DNA from: Chitinivibrionales bacterium
Lineage (GTDB): Bacteria; Fibrobacterota; Chitinivibrionia; Chitinivibrionales; WJMI01
Length of the DNA stretch: 6,223 nucleotides
Assembly (NCBI GenBank): GCA_014729595.1
Contig: WJJU01000500.1
Span: forward strand, 1-6,223
Direction of reading: 5' to 3'
Made by a program: the position numbers and the translations under genes
The notes under the pieces: model-generated
What the model saw: the letters and a program-made list of their open reading frames with translations, nothing else
What the model was told of the DNA's origin: nothing
Databases searched by the model: none
Part shown: one piece after another, positions 5,948-6,223 of the stretch
Position numbering within the stretch: the stretch's first letter is position 1
Layout of the letters: each line of letters opens with the position of its first letter

Positions 5948-6223
5948 CTATCGCTTCAACCGCTCGAATGCTTCCGCGCATTCGGGATATTGAGATATAA
6001 GCGAATCAACCAGAGCCGCCCGTTCCCGCAAAACCGCCTCGAGCCTATCGCTCAAGCTTTCCACCGAACTATGTTTATGCAGTTCCATCCGAATCCGTCC
6101 GATATCCGACAACAGCTCACGAGCCTGGGCCCGCGCGGTCGAGTCTTTTTGATCTCTAATTTGTTCATAGGCGCTTTTCTTTTCCACCAGCAAGGCATCG
6201 TGTTCAAGCAGAGAATCCAGTAC
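5948..6223 (-). CDS. C-terminal fragment of a charged, alpha-helical (coiled-coil-like) protein; 5' end outside window
   Basis: The frame is open from the right edge to a TAG at 5950-5948 and gives 91 residues of the C-terminus. A TTG at 6193 could be read as a start, but the frame continues without a stop to the edge (first residues VLDSLLEHDA), so this is more likely the end of a longer protein. The sequence is rich in Glu, Lys, Arg, Leu and Ala, with hydrophobic residues at heptad-like spacing (for example DSLLEHDALLVEKKSAYEQI, later LSDRLEAVLRERAALVDSLI), contains a single Pro near the end (QYPECAEAF), and ends in LKR. This suggests two or three long amphipathic helices. I do not recognise the family. 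It lies on the same strand as the giant gene, 54 bases upstream of its start, and may share its transcript. Confidence 0.75.
   Translation of the reverse strand, partial: VLDSLLEHDALLVEKKSAYEQIRDQKDSTARAQARELLSDIGRIRMELHKHSSVESLSDRLEAVLRERAALVDSLISQYPECAEAFERLKR

Noticed and set aside
6191..6193. TTG at 6193 as the start of a small 81-residue protein.
   Set aside because: The frame is open beyond it to the window edge with similar helical composition, so a longer gene is more likely.

Overview
The window holds one very large, incomplete gene and the tail of a second gene, both on the minus strand. A single open frame without a stop runs from an ATG at 5893 to the left edge: 1,964 complete codons, with its C-terminus outside the window. 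Upstream of it, 5948-6223 is the 3' end of a gene for a charged, helical protein. No tRNA, rRNA, CRISPR array, insertion sequence, riboswitch or convincing terminator was seen.

The large product reads as an exported, modular surface or secreted protein. In order it has: a signal peptide (residues 1-36); a first right-handed beta-helix module (about 37-454); a second, homologous beta-helix module (about 457-905); a small beta-rich module with GYxN and FxPGxHE motifs (about 921-996); an Ig-like stretch (about 1000-1113); an unassigned stretch; an FN3-like domain (about 1247-1345); a carboxypeptidase-regulatory-like domain (about 1349-1444); a region ending in a second FN3-like unit (to about 1640); a golvesin-C-like beta-sandwich (about 1647-1804); a third FN3-like unit (about 1815-1880); and an unassigned tail. 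Both beta-helix modules carry FxxN coils of the polymorphic-membrane-protein type and end in the same SPLV(D/N)AG ... DIGAYE block, typical of 'choice-of-anchor Q domain' proteins. No catalytic motif was recognised, so a structural, adhesive or glycan-binding role is likelier than an enzymatic one; this is inference.

The organism is probably a Gram-negative-type bacterium with moderately high GC. Proteins of this build are common in Planctomycetes/Lentisphaerae, Bacteroidetes-related and candidate-phylum (for example Hydrogenedentes-like) genomes from environmental samples. The window has no marker gene, so this placement is weak.

The two genes face the same way, with 54 bases between the upstream stop and the chosen start and no visible terminator, so co-transcription is plausible. 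The most notable sequence features are the whole-module tandem duplication, a cysteine ladder in the beta-helix coils that is nearly unbroken in the second copy and partly lost in the first, and a recurring DxxGN motif in the FN3-like units.
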